DNA of 64,000 bases from Udeniomyces pyricola (lineage: Eukaryota > Basidiomycota > Tremellomycetes > Cystofilobasidiales > Mrakiaceae). Positions 34,822 through 45,613 of this stretch are shown one piece after another. Below the pieces are notes generated by a model. The model worked only from the letters and a program-made list of their open reading frames with translations, had not been told where the DNA came from and did no database searches. The position numbers and the translations under genes are program-made. The stretch is taken from NCBI GenBank assembly GCA_039545295.1, contig BCIK01000009.1, forward strand, positions 1-64,000, given 5' to 3'. The stretch's first letter is position 1. Each line of letters opens with the position of its first letter.

Positions 34822-35554
34822 ATGGTAACTTTTTTTCTTTGATCTTCCCAACCCCCCTTGGATCTCCACACCGCTATCAACTCAACGGGTATCATCTCAT
34901 GGTCGCCCGACCCTCCTCAGCTCCAGCCAATCTCGCCCACTGGTCGGTCACATCATCACGCCTCAACCCTTCCTGACATCTCCTGGTGTCTCTTTCTCTG
35001 TCCTTCTCTTTCTTGCACCTTTCCTCGCACGTCGCCCTGCTCCCCCCCCCCCCCCCCCCCTTCTCTCCCTCCTACATACTTCTTCTGACTGACAGCCTAC
35101 AGAACGCGAAATCCGCCTCAAAAACGAAAAGTTCCAAAGCAAGTTCGGAACGCGTCAACCTGCCAAGATCAAGGCCGTCGCCGACAAGGTCGCAAAGGCG
35201 CCGGCTACCAAGACTGCCAGGCCAATCACCAAGATCCTCGCCCTGGCTTTCGTCGGCTTGCTCCTGGGTGGATGTATGTATTAGCTCTCTTGGTTCTCTT
35301 ACCATGTTCAGGACGCTCTCGGGTCAAAATCGGACGGCTAGTGGCATGAATTTGTGTCTAGATGTCAACGTCGTATATACCGTCGCCCAGACTGTCGTTA
35401 CAGCACACAGCAGCTAACTTACCCCTTTCTTATTTTCTCGTTCTCTTCTGTTTATCGACACGCACCTGTCTTGCCATTCCTCCTTCTCCATTTTCCTTCT
35501 ACCTTTCTTCCAGTCTTCCTGGAGCTTATCAGACTTATTGCCAAACTTTTCTAA
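34822..35554 (+). CDS. Stress-associated ER protein SERP1/RAMP4 (Ysy6)
   Basis: A small tail-anchored ER protein at the translocon, linked to membrane protein stability under stress. Exon 1 is only the ATG (34822-34824, followed directly by donor GTAACT). Exon 2 is 35096-35273 and exon 3 is 35514-35554, giving 73 residues. Sequence: MPTEREIRLKNEKFQSKFGT, with the family motif RLxNEKF, a basic Lys/Ala middle, and a C-terminal hydrophobic helix ITKILALAFVGLLLGGFFLE. The length fits the family (about 65-75). A first exon consisting of the initiation codon alone is unusual, but the frame and splice signals are good. The first intron holds a C19 tract. Confidence 0.85.
35042..35060 (+). repeat. 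C19 homopolymer in the first SERP1 intron
   Basis: Nineteen consecutive C residues about 35 nt before the acceptor of the SERP1 first intron. Confidence 0.95.
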
Positions 35555-37810
35555 AAGACTCCATACTTTGATGCACAGCTCAATCGCCTATTCACATCTT
35601 CCGTTATATGCACCTCCTTGATTTCTCTAATTGCCTTTTACATCACGTCTGTTCTTGTCCCTACTTGACGACAATACCCTCTGGCCTTCTACACCACTCG
35701 TACACTCGACCCGCGAGCTGGACAGAACCAAAACTTTTGACCAAAACTGCCCACATGCGTTTTGACGTGATCTGGTATTGTATCGAGCTACTGCGCTCTT
35801 GCTGTTACGTTGTACGTTGATCAACGTCGATCTGAACTGGCACCTTCAGCCACATACCACTCCCTACGTAATGTACACGCTATCTACTCGGACTCGCATC
35901 CTGCTCAGCGACAAGCTATCCGACACTATGCTTCAAGAAAGAGTGAGCCTGAAACACATGAGGATGCCCATGTGAAGGCAGGTGTGATATCAAACGTATA
36001 TATCCAAAGGTTTCGATATGCGAAGGCCAGCTCGGGTTGTAGATTGAGTGTCCTCTCTGCAGCAAACGCAGACGCCTCGAGCCACCTTAATTCTCCAGAA
36101 CGTGTGGGCAGAACGGTGATGATGTCGCGAGTGGAGGCACACATCAGTGAAGCTAGGTTATAAATCGACGGGCCGGATATAGGGCGAGAACAGCTAGGCT
36201 GAATGATCAGTGTTGCGATACCTGATGGAGGAACGTACCTCGGCGTCTGCATGGGAGGGAGACGGAGATTGTAGCTAGTATATATCTATCGTAGAGACTA
36301 GAGACTGCACACGGCCATCAGCAGGCAGATTCATTGATCATGACGCGTGAGGCCGTGAGGAGCTGAGAGTTGAGCGCTCTACAGTAATGGTGACGATGCG
36401 ATACCGCTGGAAAATCATCACATGCAGCACATGCACGACAATTACGTACTACAGCAGCCAGCAAGCGACCATCAGTGACGCATGACGTTTGATCATTTAG
36501 CTCGCAAAAGTACAAGCTATAGCGCGACGGGGTACAACGTACAAGTTACAAGCCTACAAGCCTACAAGCTACAAGACCAATACACATTACATAGGAGCCG
36601 GAATGCGAAACCTGCGACTGGAACCTTACGGCCGGCTAGGACGCGTCTCAAACTCAATCGACACTTATAAGTACCTATCGACCTATTGGCGGCGCGGCGG
36701 CGTCCGGCGTGCTTTACCTTTTTACTCTTCGTGCATTGGTGTTGAAGATGACGATATGAAAGTAGACCAGCATAAGTCGAAATGAGGTGTATACGGAGAT
36801 GGAACATGGCACCTCGATCACTCAAGAGGCTGGACAGGATATAAATATACGAATATATATATGAGGGCCGGCGGGGTGGTTTCAGTGATGAATTAGGAGC
36901 GAGGTGACGCGCGCGTCGCGTCGAAACAGAACAGCGCCGGCCCAGCTTAAAGCTAGCTTGAGAGCTTGAGATATTGGGTGCTCAGTCTGCCTGAATTGAT
37001 GAGCGCCGTAAGCAGTGATGGAACGTTACGTGCTGAGGCGCTGAGCACTGAGCATATAGTATACATATGCATGACATACGACTTAAGGTTATAAAGCAAG
37101 AGGTACAGAAAGTCTGAGGAGGCGAAACCTGTACGCTGTACGTCATAGCAAAGCAAATTATAAAGGCGGTGTTAGATTTATACATCGAAATTAACATTTG
37201 TGTGTATCAAGTTTTGCCAGCACAATCTCGATCATCGATCACATCGATCACAGCATATGCCAACTCGCCGCGTCGACCGCCTCGTTGTTCATCTGGTTCT
37301 TCCTCTGCCTTCCTCTGTCGCTCCATCCCTCCCTTTCGTCCTCCCCCCTCTCTCAGCCTTTCTCGTTTTGTCTCCTCTTTGTCCCCCTATCGCGCTCGCC
37401 ATCCCTCCATCATCCTTCGCGCCCCCATTCACCACCATCCCATCCACCACCGCTCATCGCCATCATCACCATCATCCCATACGACCCCTTGGCTCGACGC
37501 TCATCTACCCTCTCAACGCTCAATCAAAATCAACACTTCTCATTCAGTTATCCCCCCCCCCTCCCCCCTTCTGCCCCTTCAGCTTTAGCTTTCGCTTGAA
37601 CCCTCAATCGTTCCAACGACCGACGTCTCGCTCTGGCTCTACTCTTCCCTTCACTCTCTCAATCCCAATCGTGAGTGTATCATCCTCTCCTGTTTCCGGA
37701 GCTTATCCATACGATACGACGAGCTCATCATCCTGTCACCGTGACGGTGTACCTGTCCGAACACGCGTCTCGGCCCATCCAGTAGTTCCCTTCACCTCCA
37801 TTCCTCAACC
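35555..37810. other. Long intergenic region and leader of the CPL1-like gene
   Basis: About 2.2 kb with no protein family on either strand. The 3' end of SERP1 is followed by AT-rich sequence (36840-37180 with ATATATA runs). From about 37290 to 37800 there is a pyrimidine-rich leader (including C10 at 37552-37561) that leads to the CPL1-like ATG. Long open frames over 37200-38250 are C/T-rich and come from base composition. Confidence 0.45.
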
Positions 37811-38528
37811 ATGCACCGCCAAATGTGGACCCTGCTATGCCTTGCCGTTCTTTCTTTGCTCTGCTCGACTGCCCTCGCCCAACCTGCTTATAACAACTCA
37901 GTCGGTCCCACGAGCAAGCGATCGACTACGAACGCGCTCAAGGCGCGCTCTCCTCAGCCTTCTCGACGAATGGGCAAGCGAGCCTCCACTCAATCTGTTC
38001 ACGCCGTCACGAAGAAGGACTACTCCGCTTTCCTCTGCCCGGATAAGGCTATCGCCTGTCCCGTCACCAAGCCGGGAGAACTGCGAGCTTCTGTCAAGGA
38101 AAGTCAGCTCGTCACGCTCAAGGACTGGTTCAAGGCTGGCTTTGAGTGTCTGGACACGAAGGAGGAGCTTTCAAGCTGTGGAGGCTGTTCAAGCTTGGGC
38201 AAGGGGTGAGTGTCTCGCTCTTCATCCATGCTTTGCTTCGTCTCGGAGCTAGCTGCACCGCATCTTGCAAAGGACATATCCGTGATTGCTAGCGAAACCA
38301 TATACGCAATGGTTCGCAAATTTACATCGGACCTTGGACGCTGAGATAAATGCTTCCTTTTCCGCTGCTTTGCTTTTCGTGGACGCCAGGCAAGATTGCA
38401 CCCTGATTTCGAATGCCCGCGATGTGGGCTGCGAGGCGGGCAGCTGTCTCGTGCTCTCCTGCAAAGATGGTTGGCTCATTGGACGAGATGGCAAAAGCTG
38501 CGTCAAGAGGGCTGGAATGAGGCGATGA
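37811..38528 (+). CDS. Secreted cysteine-rich protein, CPL1-like domain
   Basis: Two exons, 37811-38205 and 38390-38528, 177 residues. MHRQMWTLLCLAVLSLLCST is a signal peptide ending near ALAQ. After a basic middle (RSPQPSRRMGKRASTQ, with KR sites for Kex2-type cleavage) comes the CPL1-like C-terminal domain: DYSAFLCPDKAIACPV, FECLDTKEELSSCGGCSSLG, then over the intron QDCTLISNARDVGCEAGSCL and VLSCKDGWLIGRDGKSC. The pattern C-x-x-x-x-x-x-C, E/LSSCGGC, DC-T-x-I-x-x-A-x-x-V-x-C and SC-x-x-G-x is the basidiomycete CPL1/priA-type cysteine framework. Proteins of this type are secreted; in Cryptococcus CPL1 affects capsule and host interaction, but most relatives belong to non-pathogens and the role here is unknown. 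Confidence 0.82.
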
Positions 38529-39431
38529 ACTGGGCGTTCTTCCCCCCTCACTCCCTGCGTTCGCGCCTCAACTACAATGCGTGCTTTCCCCCTTACATCT
38601 CGAACATCTCTGTCATTTACCCAACACAGTCTTCTCATTGCTTCTTCAACAATCTCAACTCGTACATACCGTATATCTTCTTGTCTCTACCGCCATAGCC
38701 GGGACTTTTATGTCTGAGCTTGGCACGTTGTATCTACCAGCTTCTCTACCGCTACTGTGTCCCTCAACCCCAATAGACATTCCTGCTGGCTTCATCCTCG
38801 CTTCCACCATCTTTGAACTTTCATACCATGTCGTTCGACCTTTTTTCTTAGCCTTCTTCTACCTCTTATTAGATTTCCTTCCCACTCAGTCACATCAGGC
38901 CTTCTTCGATTACCATCTCTCACTCTTCCGCAGACCGTACTTGATCGTATATACCCTTCTCAAAAACCTCCCCCCCCCCCCCCCCCCTTCCCCCCCTTCC
39001 TTCATACTTGCACGCATAATCAGTCTCATGATGAGATTGCTGTGGGTTTTTACGTTTATTTACTTGTTCTTTCTCTTGATCTTGGTTTCCCCAATTGATT
39101 TCTTGTCGCTTAATCTTTGAATATAATTCTGTTTTGGTGTTGAGAACGAGACGTATACTTGATTGTCCATCGCGTGCGTATGTCGTGAAGCACGACGATA
39201 GTGAGAGTAATGCAATGCCGAGTTGACTGTAATCGCTGTAGATGTTGATAGATTTGTTGCATTGACATGCATGGCAGCGACAGCAACTCGGGGTCATCAT
39301 CGACCGCGCGCAGTTCGCCACTCAACGAACAATCATTAATTAATCAACGTTCAACGTTCGACTCCAACACTCCCCTATACATTATCACTCCCATTCCGCT
39401 CGACTCAATCCGTCCCATCTCCCATCACCTC
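38529..39431. other. Intergenic; 3' region of the CPL1-like gene and promoter of the kelch gene
   Basis: No gene seen. Contains a C18 tract at 38970-38987. Confidence 0.4.
38970..38987 (+). repeat. C18 homopolymer
   Basis: Eighteen C residues followed by TTCCCCCC, about 440 nt downstream of the CPL1-like stop codon. Confidence 0.95.
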
Positions 39432-41672
39432 ATGACCATGTCTACCAACTCTTCCTCTTCCGACCTACTGCCGTCTTCATCTCCTCACCCTGATAAGGAG
39501 TCTCTCAAGTCTTTGTCTTCCGCCCGCTCTAGTCGAACAACACTTGCTCCCTCGACGACTTCACGGGCGGACTCCAGCCCAAGTAGTACTGTCCGAGGCT
39601 CTCACATCAAGAAGACTGACAAGGATATCATGACTAGGGTCCAGATTGAGCCCGTCCAGAGTTGGAAGAAGCCTTGGAGTGATCGCATCACTAGGGCTCC
39701 ACCAGCAGGTATGAGGCAATCAACCCGTTCACCATCTGTATCCCACTTCGTCCACTTCGTCCACTTCGTATCTATGAACGCCTGTATCAGTTTCTCATCT
39801 GCTATACTGACGACTCTGCATGTTCTCTTTCATACCCTCAGGTCTATACTGTTCACTGACCCCGGCCTATGGATGCCCCCCTCCCCCTCTCAAAGCGCAC
39901 ACAGGTCAGTCTTGCAGGGCCGGTCTTGTACATCTGCGTTGTGGGCTCGTATGCCTTGGTATTCACGATATCGCTGACGACTCACAAGTTGTGAATCATG
40001 CCTAGCTACTTTGGTTGACGGGAAAATGTACGTCATTGGCGGCTCTCTGCCTTCCTCTGTCGGCGGATGTTTCCGAGGCGTCGCTGTCTTCAACATATGT
40101 GAGTGTACACAAAGGAAGAAAACATATCGCAGCCGTACCCTACACTGATCGCTATGTCTCATCGTTCAGCGATCAACCGTTGGACCCAGCTGGATATCAA
40201 GGGCGATATCCCGCCGCCCATAAGGTTCGTAGCACACTGCTGGACTCATGCGTACATCTTCTCCAAGCAATGTCTGTGAACCATGTAGGCTGTATCTTTG
40301 ATCTTGATTACCTACAGAGCGCATACCGCTACCGCAGTCGGTAATCATATCTGGATATTTGGCGGAGGGGATCTCCAAGAGTATTATAACGACGTTTGGG
40401 TTCTTGACACGAGTGAGTGAATACTGAAAGACGAAGCAGACAGTAATAACTGATGTTCATCCTATCCCTCGAGAATCTGCTTTCTCTAGCGACCGGCACG
40501 TTCTCGAGGCCAAAGATCTCTTCTGCAACATCCTCCCTGCCGCCCCGCCGTCGCGCTCACTCAGCCTCGCTGCTCGAACCCCACTCAATCATCATCTTCG
40601 GAGGAGGTGACGGAGGTCGAGCCTTAAATGACACTTGGATCCTCGACACCCATTCTCTGAGATGGAAAGCGATACTTGTCGAAGAGAGGCGTGCAGAGGC
40701 TTCTAATGAGACAGGAAGAAGGAGGAAGGTGGACAAAATCCCGGCCGACCGAGGTGAGATTTAGTTCGATCTTTCAGGCCAAACTGGGTCTCCTGAGCTG
40801 TAACTGATCCTGGTCATCTTTGGACGACGACGTCAAGGTTATCATTCTAGTACTGTGACTACTGATGGAAAGCTCGTGCTGTATGGCGGTTCTGATGGAA
40901 TGGTATCATTCAGTAGTGTGGACGTGCTTGATCTGAGTGAGTGTATGTTTGACAATGTCTGGATCGCACGCTACGCATTGCATGCCGACAGGCTGCATCA
41001 TTTGGCACGCACTGTATTTTTTTCGGCAGAGACCCAAACTTGGCATCGCATAAATCAAACTTCGTCTACCGCTGCATCTCCATCTACCAACGTGTACCCG
41101 CGCGCTTTTCACACATCAAGTCTTGTCGGCGGCATGATGCTTGTTTATGGAGGTTCGTGCCTTTTATGCGTTACTTCTGTTCGCAGTTGACCTCAATGAG
41201 ATGATGCTAACGAGTCCCATCACTGCCGTGTCGATAACCCCGCATCGAAGGGCATGACGGGAAGCAGTACTTTCAAGATCTGCTATGTCTTGACTTGCGT
41301 GAGATGGCATATCATGATGACGTCCTCGGGCAGCCGACGGGTACTTAACGGTTCTTGTGTTGCTTGTATCGAATCAGGCACTCAGAGGTGGCTTCCTCAA
41401 ATCATCAAGTTGTATGGTCAACTTCCACCTGAGCGCGGCTACCACACCGTCTGTGTGGCTGACCATAGGCTATTCATATACGGAGGTTGGTCACTCCTTT
41501 CCATCATACTGCTACAGCACGGTGTTACTGCCTTCTGAATGCTCTGTCCCCCACACTTTTACACTGTATAGGCTCGAATGGCTCATCCATCCTGAGTGAT
41601 CTGTGGCAAATCGATCTATCCACGCTCGCTGCACTTTCCTTCTCTCCTCCTGCAACGATCGATCTCAGTTGA
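39432..41672 (+). CDS. Kelch-repeat beta-propeller protein
   Basis: The ATG at 39432 (MTMSTNSSSSDLLPSSSP) starts a Ser-rich disordered N-terminus. The exons then form at least five to six kelch repeats, each with a GG doublet: ATLVDGKMYVIGGSLPSSVG; TATAVGNHIWIFGGGDLQEY with NDVWVLDT; SASLLEPHSIIIFGGGDGGR with LNDTWILDTHSLRW; DGKLVLYGGSDGMVSFSSVD; SSLVGGMMLVYGG and HDGKQYFQDLLCLDL; and HTVCVADHRLFIYGGSNGSS with LSDLWQIDL. Residue spacing of the hydrophobic-GG-x8-D/N-x-W pattern fits a propeller. It resembles Tea1/Ral2-type or actin-linked kelch proteins, but no second domain is visible, so the partner is unknown. About ten introns, some with unusual length. The C-terminus ends at TIDLS. Confidence 0.8.
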
Positions 41673-41736
41673 CCATAGCTTATAAGCAAGGTTTTGCTGT
41701 TCGCAATAGATTGACGGAATGCTACATAATATAACT

Positions 41737-44700
41737 CTAAATCTGATCCCTCGAGGTCTTGGCTTCCTGTTTGGTATCCCCACTGTAATTAATGGCTTCG
41801 GCCTCCTTTGCAGTTACAACTCCTGCAGGATCTAAGCTTGTTCCAACCGCTACTTCCCCATCTTTGGTGTGTTCCCAAGCTTTGTCCATGGCATAGTTTT
41901 TGAAGAGGAGGGATAAAAGGAAGCAGACGGCCAAAAGAGGGCTATAGATTGTCCACAGAAGCTATCGAGACAATAGACGAGTATCAGATTCCCCGAGAGT
42001 ATCGTACGCGTCATGAACCGACTTGACGAGAAAGGAACAAGGGTGAACCCACAGTGATTGAGTTGGCGAAGGCCTTAAGCACGCGTTGCTTGAGCTCAGG
42101 AGGAGTGATATCCTGCAGGGCCTTAAACTCTGACGCGCTTGTCGGCACGCCCACATACTCATAACCGTTGACGCTTCTCAGCCTGTTTCGCAAGCCGTTC
42201 GAAAGAACAGCTCTGTATAAATACCGAAAGAAAGATAGGTTGAAGTCAGAAGACAAAACACATTCATCTCGAAGAGATAACAATAGATAACATACCCAGC
42301 AACACTGATTCCACTTGTCGCACCAAGTGTTCGGGTCAAAAGAAATGCTGACGTGCTTGACGCCATTGCTGAGGTAGGCATGGCCGCCTGGATGATCAGT
42401 AAAGGTGGTTGAATGGACTGGGTAGCCAAATCAACCAAAGCGTATATGCAATGAGAGCGATTAGCGCCATTTGGTTTGGCGAGTGAGGTCCAAGGAAGAG
42501 GTCATAGATTCGCGACTCACCATGCCGATTCCAATGCCAAGAACAAACGGCGTCATGAGGTTGATACCCTGATTTGATCGCTCGTCCATCAGGGTCATCA
42601 AGGCAAAACCTTTAGGACGAATGATTCAGTATAAAACCATATGTGATGAGATACCGAGCCCATGTCCATATAGTTTAGATATGACCGACCAAGGCAAGCG
42701 ATGAGATACCCCAACCAGATGGGAATTCGAGGTCGACCATATCTAGAGATCAACATTCCTGTCGGGACTGAGAACCAGAGGAGGTTATTTTTATGTATAA
42801 GGAAGCAGGAAGGAAAATGAGATGCGATTCATCAGCTCCGAAAGCAAGCTGGAATATCAGATGGCTTCGGTGTTATCGCATCGTAATCACGTAAACAGCC
42901 TGTCAATTCTTATGTATGGTAAATGAAAGCAAACGTACGAGATGCACCAGAAATGATGACACTGAATGGAAGCATATAGATGCCTGATTGCAAGCTTCCA
43001 ACCTGGTAAGGTGAGATGCTGAGTAAGCAAAAGAAAAGAAGGAAGAAGAAAAAAAAACCAGCTCTAAACATCGACTAAAAGAAAGAGAACAAAGCGAATC
43101 TTACCCCTTTGACCCCCTCTGAGAATGATGAAAAAATATCATTTCTGGTCAATCAAAGATCAACTAGGATACATTTGGTGACATAACACGTCACGTACGA
43201 AAGAAAACCGGAAGATAAAAGGTCGTGGACAGAAAACAAAACGCTTGTAGGAAGCTAGCTAACAAAGCAAATGCGGTAGTGCGAATCTAGCTCGTCACAC
43301 AAAAAAAAGGATTAGCAGCAACCTTTCCGACCCTGAGCAACAGAGAAAATCTCACTTTAAACAGCCGAGGTGGAATGATAGCCTTTCGCTTCGTGGTGAA
43401 GAAATGGGCGCCGGCCCCAGCCATTCCACAAAGCCCAATCACGATCAACGCGATAGCGGCCGGATTTTGAACTAACAAACACGAGTTCAGGTAAGAAAGC
43501 AGAGAGCGAAGTCAAGCGTTGGTGCATCGAACAGAACGATACCAATCACGTCGAAGAGACAGAGCACATGTTAGGACCGATGGGTTCAGTCTTGCGAGGA
43601 CTTACAACCTAGATCGGTCGCCTCCGCGAATCCCACGACAATACAAGCCAAGGCGAGAAGTAGGTAGATCACACCCAAAAAGTCGAAGGTGTCCCGAAAC
43701 TCCGACCATGTTGCTCGAGGGGTGTTAGGCAGGCGAAGGAAAAAGAAGAGCACGGCGAAGGAAGCGAACGACAAGGGCAAATTTAAGTAAAAACACCACC
43801 TCCATGACGCCTTGTCTGTCAAAAGGCCGCCAAGAAGAGGTCCCAGAACGCTGGCGATTCCCCAGACACCGCCCAATAGTCCCTGATATTCTGGAAAAAA
43901 TCCGCCCAGCCGAGGGATCGAAGAGGACATCAGTCATCGGATTTTCAAACGAGCAATCGGAGGAGTGGTACACCCACTTCCTCTCTGCGACATGGGCACT
44001 ATATCCGCAATGAGGATTGTTGACAGACTCTATCATAGGGAACCAAAAGAATCGGAAAGAACAAAATCACAAAGTCCAAGGGGCGGAATTGTCAAAAATA
44101 TTAATAACCATGGGCTTGGGCATCAGACGTCAGAGTCAAATCTTGAGCCACCCATACCCTAGATCGTGGCGTCTGTCGAATGGCTAAAGGACAGATGACT
44201 CACCATAATTCCTCCACCTCCTATGCCTTGGATCGCGCGGGCACTGATGAGCCAGATCATGTTCTTTGCCGCCCCACAGAGGGTCGAACCGAGAACAAAA
44301 ACGACGATAGCAACGTAGAGGATGATCTTGCGCCCGATCTGAAGCCATCGGTTCACAGTAAACACCATATGCGAAAAGCCAGCCAAGGAGAAATTCGAGG
44401 ACGTGCAAGACTGACCATGTCACTCAAGCGACCGTAGCATGGGCTGAGGCATACTGCCAGCAGCATGTAACTTGTCCCGACCCAAGAGTATTGCGAAGGG
44501 GTGGCGTCGAGATCTGAAGCGATGCGAGGAAGTGCGGTCGCGATGATGGTTTGATCCAACGCTGTTGTCACAATGAACCGCAGACCATGTTACGACGAGG
44601 AACGTGAGCATCGGAATGAGCCGATGATTCAGCACGCAGCTGAACGTGGATAGGAAGGCGGCTGACCTGCTAAGAACATTGTGAGGCTAAGCAGACAGAC

Positions 44701-44950
44701 AAGAGAGTCGGTCAGCACGAGGCCAGGATGGTCTGAGTGCGTGCATGGTCGACGGAGCGTTCCGAGCATGTTGCCTCGATGAGGTGAAGGAGGAATAAGT
44801 GTGGGTGACTGACGCTATGGCAGGGAAGACGATGATGATTGGGACAGGTGGTGGGCTGACGACCTCGGTGGATTCGAGGGTATTGAGGATGGCTGGGTCC
44901 GATGATATGACGTCGACAGGGTCATGTTGAAGGGAATCTATCTGAGGCAT
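41737..44950 (-). CDS. MFS transporter, DHA2-type (14-TMS) drug/H+ antiporter family
   Basis: A membrane exporter of the major facilitator superfamily. The start at 44950 gives MPQIDSLQHDPVDVISSDPA. Transmembrane exons follow: LTMFLAALDQTIIATALPRI (the DHA-family motif in TM1), YSWVGTSYMLLAVC, GRLSDMIGRKIILYVAIVVF (motif A, GRLSD-x-x-GRK), ARAIQGIGGGGIM (the motif B-like QGIGGG), GIASVLGPLLGGLLTDKASW (antiporter motif C, GPLLGG, followed by WRWCFYLNLP, also diagnostic) and FLGVIYLLLALACIVVGFAE. Further helices are spread over small exons to about 41960, and the hydrophilic C-terminal tail ends at 41737. The substrate is unknown; relatives export drugs, toxins or siderophores. Many introns, 10 or more. 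It is C-terminally convergent with the kelch gene with only about 64 nt between stops. Confidence 0.82.
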
Positions 44951-45613
44951 TGAGCAGATATATATATGTATGTATGTGAAGGAGCCAAGAAAGCTAAGGA
45001 GGATCGGAGGAGAGGNGGGGGGGGGGGGGTCCAAGAAGGGTTAAATCTACAAGGTCGGGTCTGATAGCTAGCTATACAGTTGTGCTGTTCAAGGTGATAG
45101 TCGGATGGATTGACGCAGCGTTCACGCTGACATTAGTGAGTCATGCTGCATGCGCAAGAGTCATAAGTTGCTCCCCTCATATATATATATATATTGCATA
45201 CCGCATCACGATCATACCCATCGACCTGCAGAGCCACCGCGCGCTCACCGCCCCAGCAAGCGCCCAAAGGTAATCGCCGAGAAAGCAGAGAGGGAGCACG
45301 CGGTTTCACCGTCATCGTTCGGCCAACGCCGAGCACCGATTGCCCGCGGTCGACAATCGACAAACGCCATCAATATGGTGATATGTTGTAAGCAGAATGC
45401 TTGAATCAGACTGAACGGGACTCAACTCATACATGTATATCATAGATTATATATCATGTTCCGCATTCAAATCTATCACACGGCGTGGTGTCATCATAAC
45501 GTTCTATGATCTCTGACAGACCGGGCCGGTCCGCTTCACGCCATCTTCGTACATCACTCAGGCTCCTATCGAGATCCCACATCACGCTAGACTTAATTCT
45601 CTTCTTTCTATCC
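44951..45613. other. Intergenic between the MFS gene and ALG11
   Basis: The promoter of the MFS gene lies here. There is a TATATATATGTATGTATG element close to 44957-44980, a G13 tract at 45017-45029 next to an ambiguous base at 45016, and an AT repeat (ATATATATATATATAT) at about 45179-45195. No gene seen. Confidence 0.45.
45017..45029. repeat. G13 homopolymer upstream of the MFS gene (C on its sense strand)
   Basis: Thirteen G following an N at 45016, some 67 nt upstream of the MFS start codon; presumably in its 5' UTR. Confidence 0.9.

Noticed and set aside
37200..38252. Long open frame of about 350 codons over the CPL1-like leader and gene
   Set aside because: It overlaps the CPL1-like gene in another frame, is extremely Ser/Pro-rich from base composition, has no domain, and the CPL1 frame is supported by signal peptide and conserved cysteines.
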